Part shown: positions 8,261 to 17,009 of the stretch, in pieces
How positions within the stretch are numbered: position 1 is the stretch's first letter
Layout of the letters: the number at the start of each line of letters is the position of its first letter
Assembly (NCBI GenBank): GCA_000432915.1
Contig: HF995240.1
Span: forward strand, 10,931 to 57,532
Direction: 5' to 3'
DNA length: 46,602 bases
DNA from: Firmicutes bacterium CAG:194
Lineage (GTDB): Bacteria > Bacillota > Clostridia > Lachnospirales > Lachnospiraceae
Position numbers and translations under genes: made by a program
The notes under the pieces: model-generated
Told to the model about the DNA's origin: nothing
The model's database searches: none
The model's input: the letters and a program-made list of their open reading frames with translations, nothing else

Positions 8261-8286
8261 TACAAAATTTTGTAAAATATACAAAA
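8261..8286. promoter_or_regulatory. Cluster of TACAAAA/TTTTGTA half-sites upstream of the giant surface-protein gene
   Basis: A perfect 14-bp palindrome TACAAAATTTTGTA (8261-8274) is followed 5 bp later by a further TACAAAA (8280-8286). This gives three half-sites in alternating orientation in the 206-bp divergent gap between the GHKL kinase gene and the giant gene. It overlaps the AT-rich segment where a -10 box (TAAAAT 8273-8278) would lie. Likely an operator; the regulator is unknown. Confidence 0.45.
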
Positions 8287-8333
8287 TATTGTTATTTTAC
8301 GGAGTGTTCACCACAATAAACAGGGGGAGACAT

Positions 8334-11300
8334 ATGAAAGAGAATTTTTGGAAACGGATATTACATAACAGGCAGAAGAGACGGATTATGCTGCTATGTC
8401 TGATTGCACTGATTGCGGTTACGACATTTGCTGCCTTTACGATCCACAAAACATCGGATCGGAACGGACAGGCAACGCCCGGGCAGGATCAGGTAGCAGA
8501 TGCAGCGCATCTGACAGAGGAAGATGCCGGCTCGGATTTGGAAACAGATACCGGAGCAGATACTGAAACAGATCAGGACTATGAGGATCAGGCAGTTTCT
8601 TCGGATACAAAAGAAAAGGACGCTGTGCAGAAGAAAAGCCTGCTTGGCAGACTGAAGGATACGCTGAAGGGAAATGATAATGCATCCACCGGCGCAGCAG
8701 GCAATCCTTCCGGACAGGATAACCAGGAAACAAATACAAACAGAAAGTATCGTGTCAAGTTTTATACGGACGGAGGAAGCAAGCTGAAAAGCTGCAAGGT
8801 AAAATCGGGCACCAATATCAGCAGTCTGCCGACCCCTTATAAAAATGATGCTATTTTTGTGAGCTGGTATTATGACAAGGACAAAAAGAAGCTTGCCAGC
8901 GGTAATGATACGATACAGAAAAATACAAAGCTTTATGCGGATTATATAGCGCAAAGCCCTGTAGAAGGCGTGGAAACCGTCAATTTTGCAAGTGCGCTGG
9001 ATGTGGGAAAGGATTTTACGATCAAAATAGAGACATCCGATCCGGACATGGATGCGGCGGCAGTAAAAGCTGCAATCACCGCAACCAATCTGACAGATCC
9101 AAAGCAGAAGGATATTATCAATGTTTCCGGTGCAAACGGAAGCTTTGTGATTTCCGGTAAAAATCCGATTTCCGAAGATGGCGGACTTGGTGTGCAGGAT
9201 GGATTTGCAGATGGTTCTACCTATCGTATTGCACTGACAGATGAAAGACTGTGTTTTTCCGGTCAGCCGCAGACAGCAAGAGAGTATAATTTTACGACTG
9301 CAAAGCAGCAGGTCATGAACATTGCATTAAATGCAGACATGATCTACATTCCGGCTGAGGATGTCAGCAATATCACAAGTGATGGGAAACATGTGGATTC
9401 TTTACATATCGCCCTGTATCAGGCAGACAGCAACGGTACGTTGGGACCGGCTGATCTGACAGTCGGTGAATTCGACTATACAAAGGGTGAGCTTGCGGTA
9501 GGAGATACGGTATCGATCTATGCAGGTCTCAGACCGGATCTGCGTACCCTTGATACGCCCGCAGAACAGAATGGTGATCTGGCATACGTAAAGATCACAG
9601 GAAAAAACGGAAATCGTTATAGTTACAAAAATGCAGATGCCGAGGATGTTATTTTTGAACCGGATATGCTGCCTCTCCCGGCAGATGCGGATCAGGATAC
9701 GGCAGCAAATACTGTTACAGTAGAAAATAAATACCTTGATTTCTCTTCGGACGTATATGCCAATATCGATCTGGACAGCCAGACGACAGTTGATGTTGGT
9801 GATTTTCTCATGTTCTATACAGGGGATTTTACCAAACAGACAGGAGAAGATGCGGCAACGATCACAAAGTATGGCAAGATCACGGATGTAGAGGAAAAGG
9901 AAGATCTTACCGTTATCACGTTTGAAGACACAAAGTGGGACGATGTACAGGCTGCAATGGATATCTATGCAAATGATGCAGTTTCCGGGCAGGAATTGCT
10001 GGAGGGTGTAGAGACGAAGACACTGGAAGCACAGATCGAGCAGCAGGCAGTCGACAGTGGTTTTGCCGAGGAAGCAGCGCAATATCTGGGATCTGTTGCC
10101 CTGGCAACAAATAACTTTACAAAGCTCAGTGAAAATATGAATCTCAGTGATTATCAGATCACACTGGAAGATGGTACGCCGATCACTACGGAGGAATTTC
10201 AGACACTTGCGGCAGGCTCCGGCTTTACGGCAGAATGTGAGATGGAGGATGGATATCCGAAGGCCTCTATCACAACGAAGCCGACAAAGCTCAGTGGTGC
10301 AATGAACACGGCGGCAAAAGATAAGGGACTGAGTGTAAAGCTTGAAGTAAAAGCCAATATCACAATCGGAAAGAAGGGATCTTCCAATCAGCTGGGGATC
10401 GAGGTCAGTGGTGTCTTTGAAGAAGAAGTCGGACTGGATCTCGGTGTCCGCAGTAAAGCAATCTGGAAAGTTTGGGGCATTTTCCCTTATATTGCAGAGT
10501 ATCGTGTGACTGCCAATGTGGATGTACTGAATTATACAGGCGTGGAAGTCAATGCCACGATGATGACAAAAACCGATGATAAGGATGATGACGATGACAG
10601 TACCCAGATCGCAAGAAAGATCAAGGAACTGATCGATGAAAGCAAGAAGGACGGAGAGGACGAGGAGTCCGAGGAAGCGAAGAACAATCTGGTAAAGCGT
10701 TATAAGGAAATGATGGACGCTGAGTCTGACTGGGTAAGAGTTGTGGAGCAGAACATCGTGGATACGGAGAAATATCTGCCGCCACCGCTTCCGATCATTG
10801 CTGTAAATGCAGAGATCGATTTCGTTGTAAAAATGGATGCCTGCGTATCGATCGGTTTTGATTTTGAATACCAGACAGGTAAGCGGTATACGTATACGAT
10901 CGATGTGTTTGCCGGAGCAGTTTATAATGATGAGGTTTCATTGCTGGAAGAGCAATACGAATTTGACTTCTATGTCATGGGACGGCTTGCGGTCAAAGCA
11001 GGACTGGAATTTGAATTTAAGGTCGGTCTGTTCTCTACGGATCTGGATTCGGTAGGATTTCAGGCTGAGGCAGGTGCGTATACGAAGCTGTGGGGCTATT
11101 TCTATTATGAACTGAAGTATACAGCAGGAAACGGACGAAGCCAGAGCTGCAGCGGAGCACTTCTGATCGATGTAGGTGCGTATCTGGAGCTGGGCCTGAA
11201 AGCACAGGCATTCAAGGATACCTTTTCAACGGAACTAAAGCTTTTAGATAAGGAATGGTCTTTGTGGACGGTCGGAAGACAGGATAATATTCTGGACTTT

Positions 11301-14300
11301 ACAACAGAGCAGGAGGGTATGCCTTATATCAAGCTGAAGCAGCATGTGCGGGATACAGAGCTTCCGGATTACGTATTTTCCATGCATTATCTGGATCTGA
11401 AGGACGGAAAAGAAAAAGACGCTGTTTATGAAGACGCTTTTGACAGTTCTAAGCCGGAAAGCCAGAAGAACCGTAAGAATTTCGATATCCGTATGACGAA
11501 TGATAAATTTACATACGATCCACAGACGAATACGATCAGTGTACATCCGGATAAGGAAGATAAAAAACTGGAAGGCGAAATGATCATTACATGGATCCAG
11601 TATCCGCTGGCATTTTCTTCCAGACCGATCCAGCGTACAGTTTCGCTGTATTGGGACAACCTGAAGGATGGCTATGTGATCGTTCCGCATACAAACGGCG
11701 GCAGCTATATTGCCATGATCAATGCCAAGTATGAAGCAAAGGTGGAAAAACCGGCTGATCCGAAAAAACAGGGATATCAGTTTGCGGGCTGGTACAAAGA
11801 GGAGGACCTGAAAACCGCTTATCAGTTCCCGGATAAGATGCCGGCTAAGGATGTCAGCATCTATGCTAAGTGGACAGCAAATAAAAACACACCGTACCGC
11901 GTGGAATATTACGGAGAAAACGTAAGATCCGGACAATATGAGTTGATGGCAAAGTCTGCTTTTAAGGGCACGACAGACAGTTATGTAACACCGGAGGTAA
12001 AGAGCTTTGCAGGATATTGTGCACCGACGCAGCAGAAGCTTAAGGTAAATGCCGACGGAAGCAGTGTACTTCGTTATTACTATAGCCTGCAGAAGCATAC
12101 CGTTACATTCCAGCCGGGAGAAGTAGGCGGAGAAGCACAGCGTTATGAACTGAAATACGGCGGAAAGATCATCGCACCGTTGATGGCAGCAAAGGGCTAT
12201 ACCTTTACCGGATGGGATCAGCAGGTACAGTCTGTCATGGGCACGGAAGATCTGACCTATACAGCCCGGTGGAGCAAAAATAAAGATACCGCATATCGTG
12301 TAGAATATTACGTGCAGGATACAGACGGAGCCTATAAGCTGCAGCATATTTATAATGGCATGGAAACTACAAAAGCAACTGTTTCTCTGGAAAGCCTGAA
12401 GAATCTGGTGATCAGTGAGAACCAGACTGCAGACAGCCTTTATACGAAGGAAAATGCCATTGTCTTTGAAAATATGACCGTAAACGGAATTGCAACGGAA
12501 AATGCAACTGTGGAAGGAAACGGCAAGACGGTCATCAAGCTCCGTTACAAACGTCTGAAATATAAGGTGACATTTGCACTGGGATATGAAACCGAGGCAG
12601 GAGAAAAGACTGTGACACAGGATGTGTATTATGGGGAGCCGATCATACTGCCGGAAAATATAAAGCGCAAAGGTTATACCTTTAAGGAATGGAGCATCGA
12701 CGGCGAAACACCTGTGACACCACAGGAAAAGATGGGAACAGAGGATCTTACCTATCATGCATTATGGAAGGTGCATACTTATCAGCTGAAATTTAATAAA
12801 AACAGCGATCTGGCACTTGGCAGCATGGAGGGTATGAGCTTTACATATGATCAGGAAAAACAGTTACCGCCAAGCACTTATACAGCAGAGGATTATGATT
12901 TTACAGGCTGGTCTGTAAAGCCTGACGGAAAAGCAGAATATGCAGATGGTGCGGCAGTCAGCAACCTGACAGACGAGGACGACGGTCTTGTAACTTTATT
13001 TGCAGTATGGCAGCCAAAGAACTATGGCATCACTTACTATGGCGTGGATGGAGCTGTCAATACAAATCCGTCAGGTTATACCGTGGAAACGGAGACGATC
13101 ACGCTGCAGGCTCCTGTCAGAGCGGGTTATACTTTTAAGGGCTGGTATACAAACGAAGCATGTTCCGGTGAACCGGTAAGCGAGATCCCGAAAGGATCAA
13201 GGCTGGACAAGAGCTTCTATGCAAAATGGGAAGCCAATACAGATACCCCATATCTGGTAGAACATTATAAACAGGCACTGGATGGCAGCTATGTACTGGC
13301 CGATACGGATATGCTGCAGGGTACTTCCGATACAACCGTGTCCGCGGATGTGAAGAGCTATGAAGGCTTTGAAGCACCGCAGAAGCAGGCATTTGTGATC
13401 GCAGCAGACGGCAGTACGGTTGTCAGATATGAATATATCAGAAAGATCTATACGATCACTCTGGATCCTGCTTCCGGATCATTTACGGATGGCACGGGGG
13501 AGAGCATCAGTGTACCATACGAGGCAGAGCTTCAGTTACCTGTTCCGGTAAGAGAAGGCTATGGCTTTGATGGCTGGTATGAAGCAGACCAAAAGTTTAC
13601 GGATGGCATGATGCCGGCAGGAAATATCAGCCTGAAGGCGAAATGGATCGCAGGACAGTATGGATACACGATCAATCATTATCTGCAAAAGGAAGATGGA
13701 TCAGACAGTTATCTGTTAAAGGATACTGTATATGGAACTGCGGAAGTAGATACAGATGTTGAAGGGCCGCTGAAGGAATACACAGGCTTTACACAGCCTG
13801 CTGAAGGTAAAAAGATGACGATCAAGGCAGACAGTGCTGCCAATGTGATCAATTATTACTATACGCGAAATCAGTATAAGCTGACATGGGATCTTGACGG
13901 AGGCGTGGCTGAGAATTACACGGAAGGTTCTGTTTACTATGGCGCACAGATCCGGATTCCAAAGCCGGTAAAAGAAGGCCACTCCTATACATGGGATACG
14001 GAGCCTGTAACTGTTATGCCGGCAGAAGATCTGGCTTACAAGGCAGTCTGGACGCCAAATATTTATCAGATCTCGCTGGATCCAAATGGCGGAAATGTCG
14101 TGGAAGGTGATCTTGCGACAAGAACGATCACCTTTGGAGAAGCTTATGGCAGTCTTCCTGTCATGGAGAAGGAAAACTACACCTTTGAAGGCTGGTATAC
14201 GGATAAAACAGGCGGCAGTAAGCTGACGGAAACATCCGCGGTAGAACTGGGACATGATCATGTGATCTACGCACAGTATAAACCAATTGAGTTTACTATC

Positions 14301-16637
14301 ACTTACTATGGCACGGAAGATGCCCAGAATGATAATCCGGAAACCTACAATGTGGAAACCGGTCTGTTTTCACTGGAAAAAGCAAGCAGACGGGGCTATA
14401 CATTTGAGGGCTGGTATGACAATGAAAATCTGGAAGGAGAGGAAGTCAGAGCCGTTTCTGCAAATGAAACAGGCAATAAAACATTCTATGCAAAATGGCG
14501 TGAAAATCATTATAAGATCGTATACCATTCCAATGAAGGAAAGGGATACAGCAAGGAACAGCAGCTTGCTTATACTGAAATTAGTACACTTCTGAAAAAC
14601 ACGTATGAACGGGAAGGATATTACTTCGGCGGCTGGTCCGAGGAAACAGACGGAGAAGCTGTTTATGCAGATGAGGCTGTGGCAGCAGGCTTGTCCGGGG
14701 AGGATGACGGTGAAGTACATTTATATGCTGTCTGGATCCCTGAACTGTACAATATTATTTATGAGAATATGGAAGGCGCAGAAAATGCAGATGACAATCC
14801 TGCCACATTTTCTGTTGTAGATAACGTGGTAACCTTCCATGAGCCTAAGGGAAAAACAGGCTATACATTTGAAGGCTGGTATCAGGATTCTTCATTTGAA
14901 AAGCCGATAGAAGGCATGGTAACGATCCAGGCACTGCATGATTTCATCCTTTATGCAAAATGGAGTGCAAACACATATACCGTTACCTTTGACAGCTGTC
15001 TCGGAGACAGTGCTGCGACAGAGACTATGCTGATGACCTATGATGAAAACTATGTCCTGCCGCTGGCAAGTGAAATGAAAAACTTTGCAAAACCGGGCTA
15101 CAGCTTTGGCGGCTGGGCACTGGATAAAACATCCGGCGTTACCTATACGGATGGACAGATGGTTTCCAATCTGACAGGAGAAGGAAATATCACGCTTTAC
15201 GCGGTCTGGAATCTGGATCTGTTTAGCATCACCTACGATCTGGGATCCGGTGGAGAAAGCCATTCCAATCCGGAAATATACAGTATAGAAAATGACGATA
15301 TCAAGCTGGAGGATCCGGTTGCAAAGAAGGGCTATCAGTTCCTTGGCTGGTATGCAGGCGACAACAAGATCGAAGAGATCGTAAAGGGCACCGGAAAAGA
15401 CTTTAATCTTGTAGCAAAATGGGGAGGTGCAGGTGAATTCAATCTGTCATATGTGGGAGAAGAGGACATCACATTAAAGGATGGCTCACAAGGAAAGAAG
15501 CTGACTTATAAAGTTACCAGAACGCTCCCGGCAGATGTAGTGGCAACACCGAATATACAGTATGTATATTACCGCACTGTAAGTAAGACGGCATACGGTT
15601 CCACTGTGGATATTGATATTGCAAAGGATAAATATCATTTCAAACATGCAGGCGGCGAGGATGTCTACCTGACATTCGGACCGGAGGATATGGAAAAGAC
15701 CTTTACGATCGAAGAATGGGGCTTAGATACAAGCGCAGATATTGCAGCAGGTATGCAGAGCGGAAACACAAACCGTTATTACAATGTAGAGCTTTACAAG
15801 GTGGTTGATACGATCGGAACCTGTGAAGGTACGCTTGGAAAATCTGTATCCGAACAAAGAATTCTTTCTCCGCTTAGTGGATCTGCGGCTCCGGGAAGTG
15901 ATGTATTTAATAGGCAGTTCACATATCAGCTGACAGATGGATCTCGTACGATCACGGATAAAGGATATGATCATAATTTCAGCACCACAATTAAGAGCAT
16001 GCAGCAGATAGTGAATGATAACGTAAAGCTTTCGGCTTTGCAGAAAGCATATATGCAAAAGCAACTGACGGGAGTTGGTTTCAGGCTGGCAGTAGATCAG
16101 AGGCAGAGTGATGACGGCTATGCACATATCAGGCTCACATTAAATGGAAACACACTCTGCGAAGGAAAACACGACCTGTCCAATAAAAAGAAATGGGAAC
16201 AGTACTGGTATCCAAACAGCTCCGGCTATGTATGGGTAGGGCTGAATGACCAGATCGTTGTCCGGACGGACGCAAGCGGAAAAGGTTCTGATAACTGGTT
16301 CTATGGTTCTTCTTATGTATATGCAATGATGCAGGATAACAGAAAGCCGCAACAGGTAGGTGTGGCAAATCTGGCATTTGGTAAATACAAAGCCGGAGAG
16401 CAGATCTCCATTACCGTTATTTATGACGAAGTCATCGCTTCTGTATCGGGTGTATCACTTGGTCAGGTGGCAGACATACCGCTTACCAATGTGCAGTATG
16501 TAGTTGGAAAAGGCACAAATGCATTGACCTTTACAGCAACCTTATCAAAGGATTTTGAAGTAACACCGGATGTCAATAACGACATCAAAAATCTGAAGCC
16601 GGTAACAGGTACGGTAAAGGATGTTTTAGGAAACTAA
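8334..16637 (+). CDS. Giant InlB B-repeat (Listeria-Bacteroides repeat) surface protein
   Basis: About 2767 residues. A basic N-terminus is followed by one hydrophobic helix (about 18-37), so it is exported or anchored as a type II protein, then an acidic, disordered linker. One degenerate InlB-type repeat lies at about 138-207. Residues 210-690 are unrecognised beta-rich sequence. About 690-1000 shows alternating hydrophobic strands around a DDKDDDDD acidic stretch. From about 1143 to 2363 come some 13 repeats with the pattern GYxFxGW(Y)...YAKW, interleaved with YRVEYY/YLVEHYKQ...GSTVVRYEY modules. A C-terminal 400-residue region follows. The protein stops at VKDVLGN with no LPXTG motif, membrane anchor or cell-wall-binding domain. 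GGGGGAG before the ATG at 8334 decides the start. Such repeats occur in adhesins and other cell-surface proteins; the ligand is unknown. Confidence 0.9.
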   Translation: MKENFWKRILHNRQKRRIMLLCLIALIAVTTFAAFTIHKTSDRNGQATPGQDQVADAAHLTEEDAGSDLETDTGADTETDQDYEDQAVSSDTKEKDAVQKKSLLGRLKDTLKGNDNASTGAAGNPSGQDNQETNTNRKYRVKFYTDGGSKLKSCKVKSGTNISSLPTPYKNDAIFVSWYYDKDKKKLASGNDTIQKNTKLYADYIAQSPVEGVETVNFASALDVGKDFTIKIETSDPDMDAAAVKAAITATNLTDPKQKDIINVSGANGSFVISGKNPISEDGGLGVQDGFADGSTYRIALTDERLCFSGQPQTAREYNFTTAKQQVMNIALNADMIYIPAEDVSNITSDGKHVDSLHIALYQADSNGTLGPADLTVGEFDYTKGELAVGDTVSIYAGLRPDLRTLDTPAEQNGDLAYVKITGKNGNRYSYKNADAEDVIFEPDMLPLPADADQDTAANTVTVENKYLDFSSDVYANIDLDSQTTVDVGDFLMFYTGDFTKQTGEDAATITKYGKITDVEEKEDLTVITFEDTKWDDVQAAMDIYANDAVSGQELLEGVETKTLEAQIEQQAVDSGFAEEAAQYLGSVALATNNFTKLSENMNLSDYQITLEDGTPITTEEFQTLAAGSGFTAECEMEDGYPKASITTKPTKLSGAMNTAAKDKGLSVKLEVKANITIGKKGSSNQLGIEVSGVFEEEVGLDLGVRSKAIWKVWGIFPYIAEYRVTANVDVLNYTGVEVNATMMTKTDDKDDDDDSTQIARKIKELIDESKKDGEDEESEEAKNNLVKRYKEMMDAESDWVRVVEQNIVDTEKYLPPPLPIIAVNAEIDFVVKMDACVSIGFDFEYQTGKRYTYTIDVFAGAVYNDEVSLLEEQYEFDFYVMGRLAVKAGLEFEFKVGLFSTDLDSVGFQAEAGAYTKLWGYFYYELKYTAGNGRSQSCSGALLIDVGAYLELGLKAQAFKDTFSTELKLLDKEWSLWTVGRQDNILDFTTEQEGMPYIKLKQHVRDTELPDYVFSMHYLDLKDGKEKDAVYEDAFDSSKPESQKNRKNFDIRMTNDKFTYDPQTNTISVHPDKEDKKLEGEMIITWIQYPLAFSSRPIQRTVSLYWDNLKDGYVIVPHTNGGSYIAMINAKYEAKVEKPADPKKQGYQFAGWYKEEDLKTAYQFPDKMPAKDVSIYAKWTANKNTPYRVEYYGENVRSGQYELMAKSAFKGTTDSYVTPEVKSFAGYCAPTQQKLKVNADGSSVLRYYYSLQKHTVTFQPGEVGGEAQRYELKYGGKIIAPLMAAKGYTFTGWDQQVQSVMGTEDLTYTARWSKNKDTAYRVEYYVQDTDGAYKLQHIYNGMETTKATVSLESLKNLVISENQTADSLYTKENAIVFENMTVNGIATENATVEGNGKTVIKLRYKRLKYKVTFALGYETEAGEKTVTQDVYYGEPIILPENIKRKGYTFKEWSIDGETPVTPQEKMGTEDLTYHALWKVHTYQLKFNKNSDLALGSMEGMSFTYDQEKQLPPSTYTAEDYDFTGWSVKPDGKAEYADGAAVSNLTDEDDGLVTLFAVWQPKNYGITYYGVDGAVNTNPSGYTVETETITLQAPVRAGYTFKGWYTNEACSGEPVSEIPKGSRLDKSFYAKWEANTDTPYLVEHYKQALDGSYVLADTDMLQGTSDTTVSADVKSYEGFEAPQKQAFVIAADGSTVVRYEYIRKIYTITLDPASGSFTDGTGESISVPYEAELQLPVPVREGYGFDGWYEADQKFTDGMMPAGNISLKAKWIAGQYGYTINHYLQKEDGSDSYLLKDTVYGTAEVDTDVEGPLKEYTGFTQPAEGKKMTIKADSAANVINYYYTRNQYKLTWDLDGGVAENYTEGSVYYGAQIRIPKPVKEGHSYTWDTEPVTVMPAEDLAYKAVWTPNIYQISLDPNGGNVVEGDLATRTITFGEAYGSLPVMEKENYTFEGWYTDKTGGSKLTETSAVELGHDHVIYAQYKPIEFTITYYGTEDAQNDNPETYNVETGLFSLEKASRRGYTFEGWYDNENLEGEEVRAVSANETGNKTFYAKWRENHYKIVYHSNEGKGYSKEQQLAYTEISTLLKNTYEREGYYFGGWSEETDGEAVYADEAVAAGLSGEDDGEVHLYAVWIPELYNIIYENMEGAENADDNPATFSVVDNVVTFHEPKGKTGYTFEGWYQDSSFEKPIEGMVTIQALHDFILYAKWSANTYTVTFDSCLGDSAATETMLMTYDENYVLPLASEMKNFAKPGYSFGGWALDKTSGVTYTDGQMVSNLTGEGNITLYAVWNLDLFSITYDLGSGGESHSNPEIYSIENDDIKLEDPVAKKGYQFLGWYAGDNKIEEIVKGTGKDFNLVAKWGGAGEFNLSYVGEEDITLKDGSQGKKLTYKVTRTLPADVVATPNIQYVYYRTVSKTAYGSTVDIDIAKDKYHFKHAGGEDVYLTFGPEDMEKTFTIEEWGLDTSADIAAGMQSGNTNRYYNVELYKVVDTIGTCEGTLGKSVSEQRILSPLSGSAAPGSDVFNRQFTYQLTDGSRTITDKGYDHNFSTTIKSMQQIVNDNVKLSALQKAYMQKQLTGVGFRLAVDQRQSDDGYAHIRLTLNGNTLCEGKHDLSNKKKWEQYWYPNSSGYVWVGLNDQIVVRTDASGKGSDNWFYGSSYVYAMMQDNRKPQQVGVANLAFGKYKAGEQISITVIYDEVIASVSGVSLGQVADIPLTNVQYVVGKGTNALTFTATLSKDFEVTPDVNNDIKNLKPVTGTVKDVLGN

Positions 16638-16658
16638 ATATAATTTCAAAAGAAATGA

Positions 16659-16696
16659 AAATACCTCTTGACAAGAATAGTTGTCAGGAGGTATTT
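16659..16696 (+). terminator. Hairpin ending the giant gene; its 3' arm carries a ribosome binding site
   Basis: Two 16-nt arms (16659-16674 and 16681-16696) pair with a single G-U position around a 6-nt loop and run into TTTTATAT, as expected for a terminator 22 nt after the giant gene stop. The 3' arm contains AGGAGGT (16686-16692), the ribosome binding site of the small frame at 16702, so folding would also hide that site. The top of the stem is the first TGACAA-N6-TTGTCA palindrome. Confidence 0.65.
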
Positions 16697-16762
16697 TATA
16701 TATGACAAAGATAGTTGTCAAGATGAAAAACAAAATTGTCATAATGATAAAAATACTTGTCA
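16669..16762. promoter_or_regulatory. Four iterated TGACAA-N6-TTGTCA operator-like sites before the XRE regulator gene
   Basis: Two perfect copies (16669-16686 and 16703-16720) and two with changed left halves (TGAAAA-N6-TTGTCA at 16724-16741, TGATAA-N6-TTGTCA at 16745-16762). Start-to-start spacing is 34, 21 and 21 bp; 21 bp is two helical turns, so bound dimers would share one face. A TTGACA (16668-16673) with TATTTT (16692-16697) could be the regulated promoter. The adjacent HTH protein is the obvious candidate binder; autoregulation is inferred. Confidence 0.65.
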
Positions 16763-16776
16763 AAATGAAAAGATAG
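16702..16776 (+). CDS. 24-residue basic hydrophobic peptide encoded by 21-bp tandem repeats
   Basis: ATG at 16702, stop TAG at 16774-16776, with a near-perfect AGGAGGT at 16686-16692 and 9-nt spacing. The DNA is three tandem 21-bp units of the form ATGANAAANATANTTGTCANA plus a partial fourth. The peptide repeats seven residues at a time (KIVVKMK, KIVIMI, KILVKMK), giving about nine Lys/Arg, no acidic residue and the rest mostly Ile/Val/Met/Leu. It ends 17 nt before the XRE start codon, so it could be a leader peptide coupled to the regulator, or a membrane-active peptide. It may also be a by-product of the operator repeats. I do not recognise it. Confidence 0.4.
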   Translation: MTKIVVKMKNKIVIMIKILVKMKR

Positions 16777-16793
16777 GAAAGGAGATTGGAAAG

Positions 16794-17006
16794 ATGCCGC
16801 TCAGGAATCATTTAAAGGAATACCGGGTCCGTCTGGATGTCAACCAGCAGCAGATGGGGCAGCTGGTCGGGACATCGAGACAGACGATCAGCCAGATCGA
16901 GCGCGGTGATTATTCACCGTCGGTCACACTGGCGCTGAAGATTGCAAAAGTATGCAATGCAAAGGTAGAAGATATTTTTCAGTATGAAGAGGAAGAAGAG
17001 GAATAA
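16794..17006 (+). CDS. Small XRE-family (Cro/CI-type) transcriptional regulator
   Basis: 70-residue protein consisting of one helix-turn-helix domain: LKEYRVRLDVNQQQMGQLVGTSRQTISQIERGDYSPSV with the usual Q...S/T-R-Q-T-I recognition helix, ending EDIFQYEEEEEE. AAAGGAG ending 9-10 nt before the ATG at 16794 sets the start; the frame is open further upstream through the operator repeats, but that part has no protein character. The DUF3169-type membrane protein gene follows after 3 nt. Regulators of this size next to a small membrane protein are common in Firmicutes, and many repress their own operon. The operator array upstream supports that reading. Confidence 0.92.
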   Translation: MPLRNHLKEYRVRLDVNQQQMGQLVGTSRQTISQIERGDYSPSVTLALKIAKVCNAKVEDIFQYEEEEEE

Positions 17007-17009
17007 AGT

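Noticed and set aside
9402..10082. Minus-strand open frame of 226 codons inside the giant gene
   Set aside because: Composition mirrors the plus-strand gene and there is no start signal or domain.
11244..12758. 504-codon open frame on the minus strand inside the giant surface protein gene
   Set aside because: It lies wholly opposite InlB repeats, has no ribosome binding site or recognisable domain, and its Cys/Ile/Leu-rich composition is what the repeats give when read backwards.
16635..16700. Giant gene shortened by a single nonsense mutation or frameshift
   Set aside because: No repeat-like or adhesin-like sequence continues in any frame after the stop; a terminator hairpin follows at once.
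16668..16793. N-terminal extension of the XRE regulator through the operator repeats
   Set aside because: The extension is Cys/Asp/Lys-rich low-complexity sequence, and AAAGGAG points to ATG 16794, which begins a normal small HTH protein.
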